A DNA stretch of 5,932 bases from Methylobacter sp. (GTDB lineage: Bacteria; Pseudomonadota; Gammaproteobacteria; Methylococcales; Methylomonadaceae): contig PMJA01000266.1 in the NCBI GenBank assembly GCA_003158415.1, positions 1-5,932 of the forward strand, written 5' to 3'. This document shows, piece by piece, positions 5,033 through 5,932 of the stretch. Each line of letters begins with the position of its first letter. Position 1 is the stretch's first letter. Position numbers and translations under genes: made by a program. The notes beneath the pieces were generated by a model. That model ran no database searches. It was not told the DNA's origin and was given only the letters and a program-made list of their open reading frames with translations.

Positions 5033-5932
5033 ATGGCTAAATTTTTTATCAACCGGCCTATTGTAGCCATGGTGATCGCTATCCTCATGGTTATTATCGG
5101 GCTAGTTTCTATGGCGGGCTTACCCATCGCCCAGTTCCCCAATATCGCTCCGCCGGAAATCCAGGTTCAAACCACTTACACCGGCGCGGATGCGGTCACG
5201 GTGGAGCAGGCGGTCGCCACGCCCATTGAGCAGCAAATGTCCGGCGTGGACAACATGAATTACATGTATTCCATCAACGCCAATAACGGCCAGATGACGT
5301 TGCGTGTCAACTTCGATGTAAAAACCGACCCGAACACCGATCAGGTGCTGACGCAGATGCGCAAGTCCCAAGCCGAATCGCAATTGCCGCAGGATGTGCG
5401 CAATTACGGGGTCAATGTGCAAAAATCCACGGCCTCGCCCTTGGTTATGTTCGCTCTGTATTCGCCCAAAGGCAGTTACGATAACGTTTTCCTCGCCAAC
5501 TACGCTTACATCAACATCAACGACCAGATGACGCGGGTCAAGGGCATCGCCAGCGTGTCGGTGTTCGGTGCGGGGCAATACGCGATGCGCATCTGGGTCA
5601 AGCCGGATCAGCTCGCCAAGCTCAACATCACCATTCCTGAAATCATCAACGCCGTCCAGGCCCAGAATAACGTCAACCCGGCCGGTAAGGTCGGCGGCGA
5701 ACCGGTTCCGCAAGGGCAGGAATTTGCTTACGCCGTCCGCGCCCAAGGCCGTTTACAGACCGAGGAGGAATTCGGCAACATCGTGTTGCGAGCCGACCCG
5801 TCGGGCGCCATCGTGCGTATCAAGGACGTAGGCCGCATCGAACTCGGCGCACAGGCCTATGACATGATGGGACGTTTGAACGGCAAGCCAGCGGCCTTGG
5901 TGGCGCTGTACCAGTTGCCCGGCACCAACGCC
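5033..5932 (+). CDS. RND multidrug efflux permease (HAE1/AcrB type), 3' end outside window
   Basis: An inner-membrane proton-driven pump; the first 300 residues are visible with no stop before the right edge. Related pumps have about 1030-1060 residues, so roughly 70 percent is missing. The start MAKFFINRPI is the family N-terminus and leads into TM1 (about 10-28). Then come LPIAQFPNIAPPEI (30-43), the porter-domain segments GVDNMNYMYS (71-80) and TDPNTDQV (98-105), SVFGAGQYAMRIWVKP (176-191), AQNNVNPAG (210-218) and GGEPVPQGQEF (221-231). The NPAG-GG-EP-P-GQEF pattern is more like MexF/OqxB pumps than E. coli AcrB, judged from memory. The proton-relay Asp residues of TM4 and the Lys of TM10 lie beyond the window, so activity cannot be assessed. 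It pairs with the adaptor 6 bases upstream; the outer-membrane factor is not visible. Confidence 0.92.
   Translation, partial: MAKFFINRPIVAMVIAILMVIIGLVSMAGLPIAQFPNIAPPEIQVQTTYTGADAVTVEQAVATPIEQQMSGVDNMNYMYSINANNGQMTLRVNFDVKTDPNTDQVLTQMRKSQAESQLPQDVRNYGVNVQKSTASPLVMFALYSPKGSYDNVFLANYAYININDQMTRVKGIASVSVFGAGQYAMRIWVKPDQLAKLNITIPEIINAVQAQNNVNPAGKVGGEPVPQGQEFAYAVRAQGRLQTEEEFGNIVLRADPSGAIVRIKDVGRIELGAQAYDMMGRLNGKPAALVALYQLPGTNA

Noticed and set aside
5120..5746. 208-residue minus-strand frame inside the RND permease gene
   Set aside because: The plus strand carries conserved RND porter motifs throughout; this is a long shadow of codon bias, with no recognisable domain.

Overview
The window reads as chromosomal DNA of moderate GC from a Gram-negative bacterium. 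A lipoprotein-type periplasmic adaptor and an inner-membrane RND pump require a double-membrane cell. The HvfA-like precursor, the GlgX-type debranching enzyme and the Shine-Dalgarno usage fit a gammaproteobacterium. A methanotroph-like relative is possible, but nothing in the window proves the genus. No tRNA, rRNA, CRISPR array, insertion sequence or attachment site was seen.

Layout: (1) 1-362, minus strand, holds the 5' part of a small exported, cysteine-repeat protein. It resembles HvfA, the precursor peptide of MNIO/DUF692-modified metal-binding RiPPs, and its C-terminus runs off the left edge. (2) 363-551 is a divergent intergenic region carrying a good sigma70 -10 box for the rightward gene and weaker candidates for the leftward gene. 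(3) 552-2639 is glgX, a glycogen debranching enzyme with all GH13 catalytic motifs, followed after 22 bases by a small ASCH-domain protein (2662-2994). (4) 3055-3738 is a six-helix potassium channel with a TVGYGD filter and no visible voltage sensor or RCK domain. (5) After a 73-base gap with a C9 tract and a LacI-type palindrome over a possible -10 box, an RND efflux operon begins: a lipoprotein membrane fusion protein (3812-5026), then 6 bases later an HAE1-type RND permease (5033 to the right edge, 300 residues visible).

How the genes relate: glgX and the ASCH gene are probably co-transcribed. The adaptor and pump form one functional unit that would need an outer-membrane channel, which is not in the window. 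The potassium channel stands between the two units, and no functional link to either is visible. The most interesting item is the HvfA-like precursor at the left edge. It carries four units beginning E-x-[S/A]-C at 17, 20 and 17 residue spacing, a divergent form of the EGKCG motif; its maturation genes would be expected beyond position 1.
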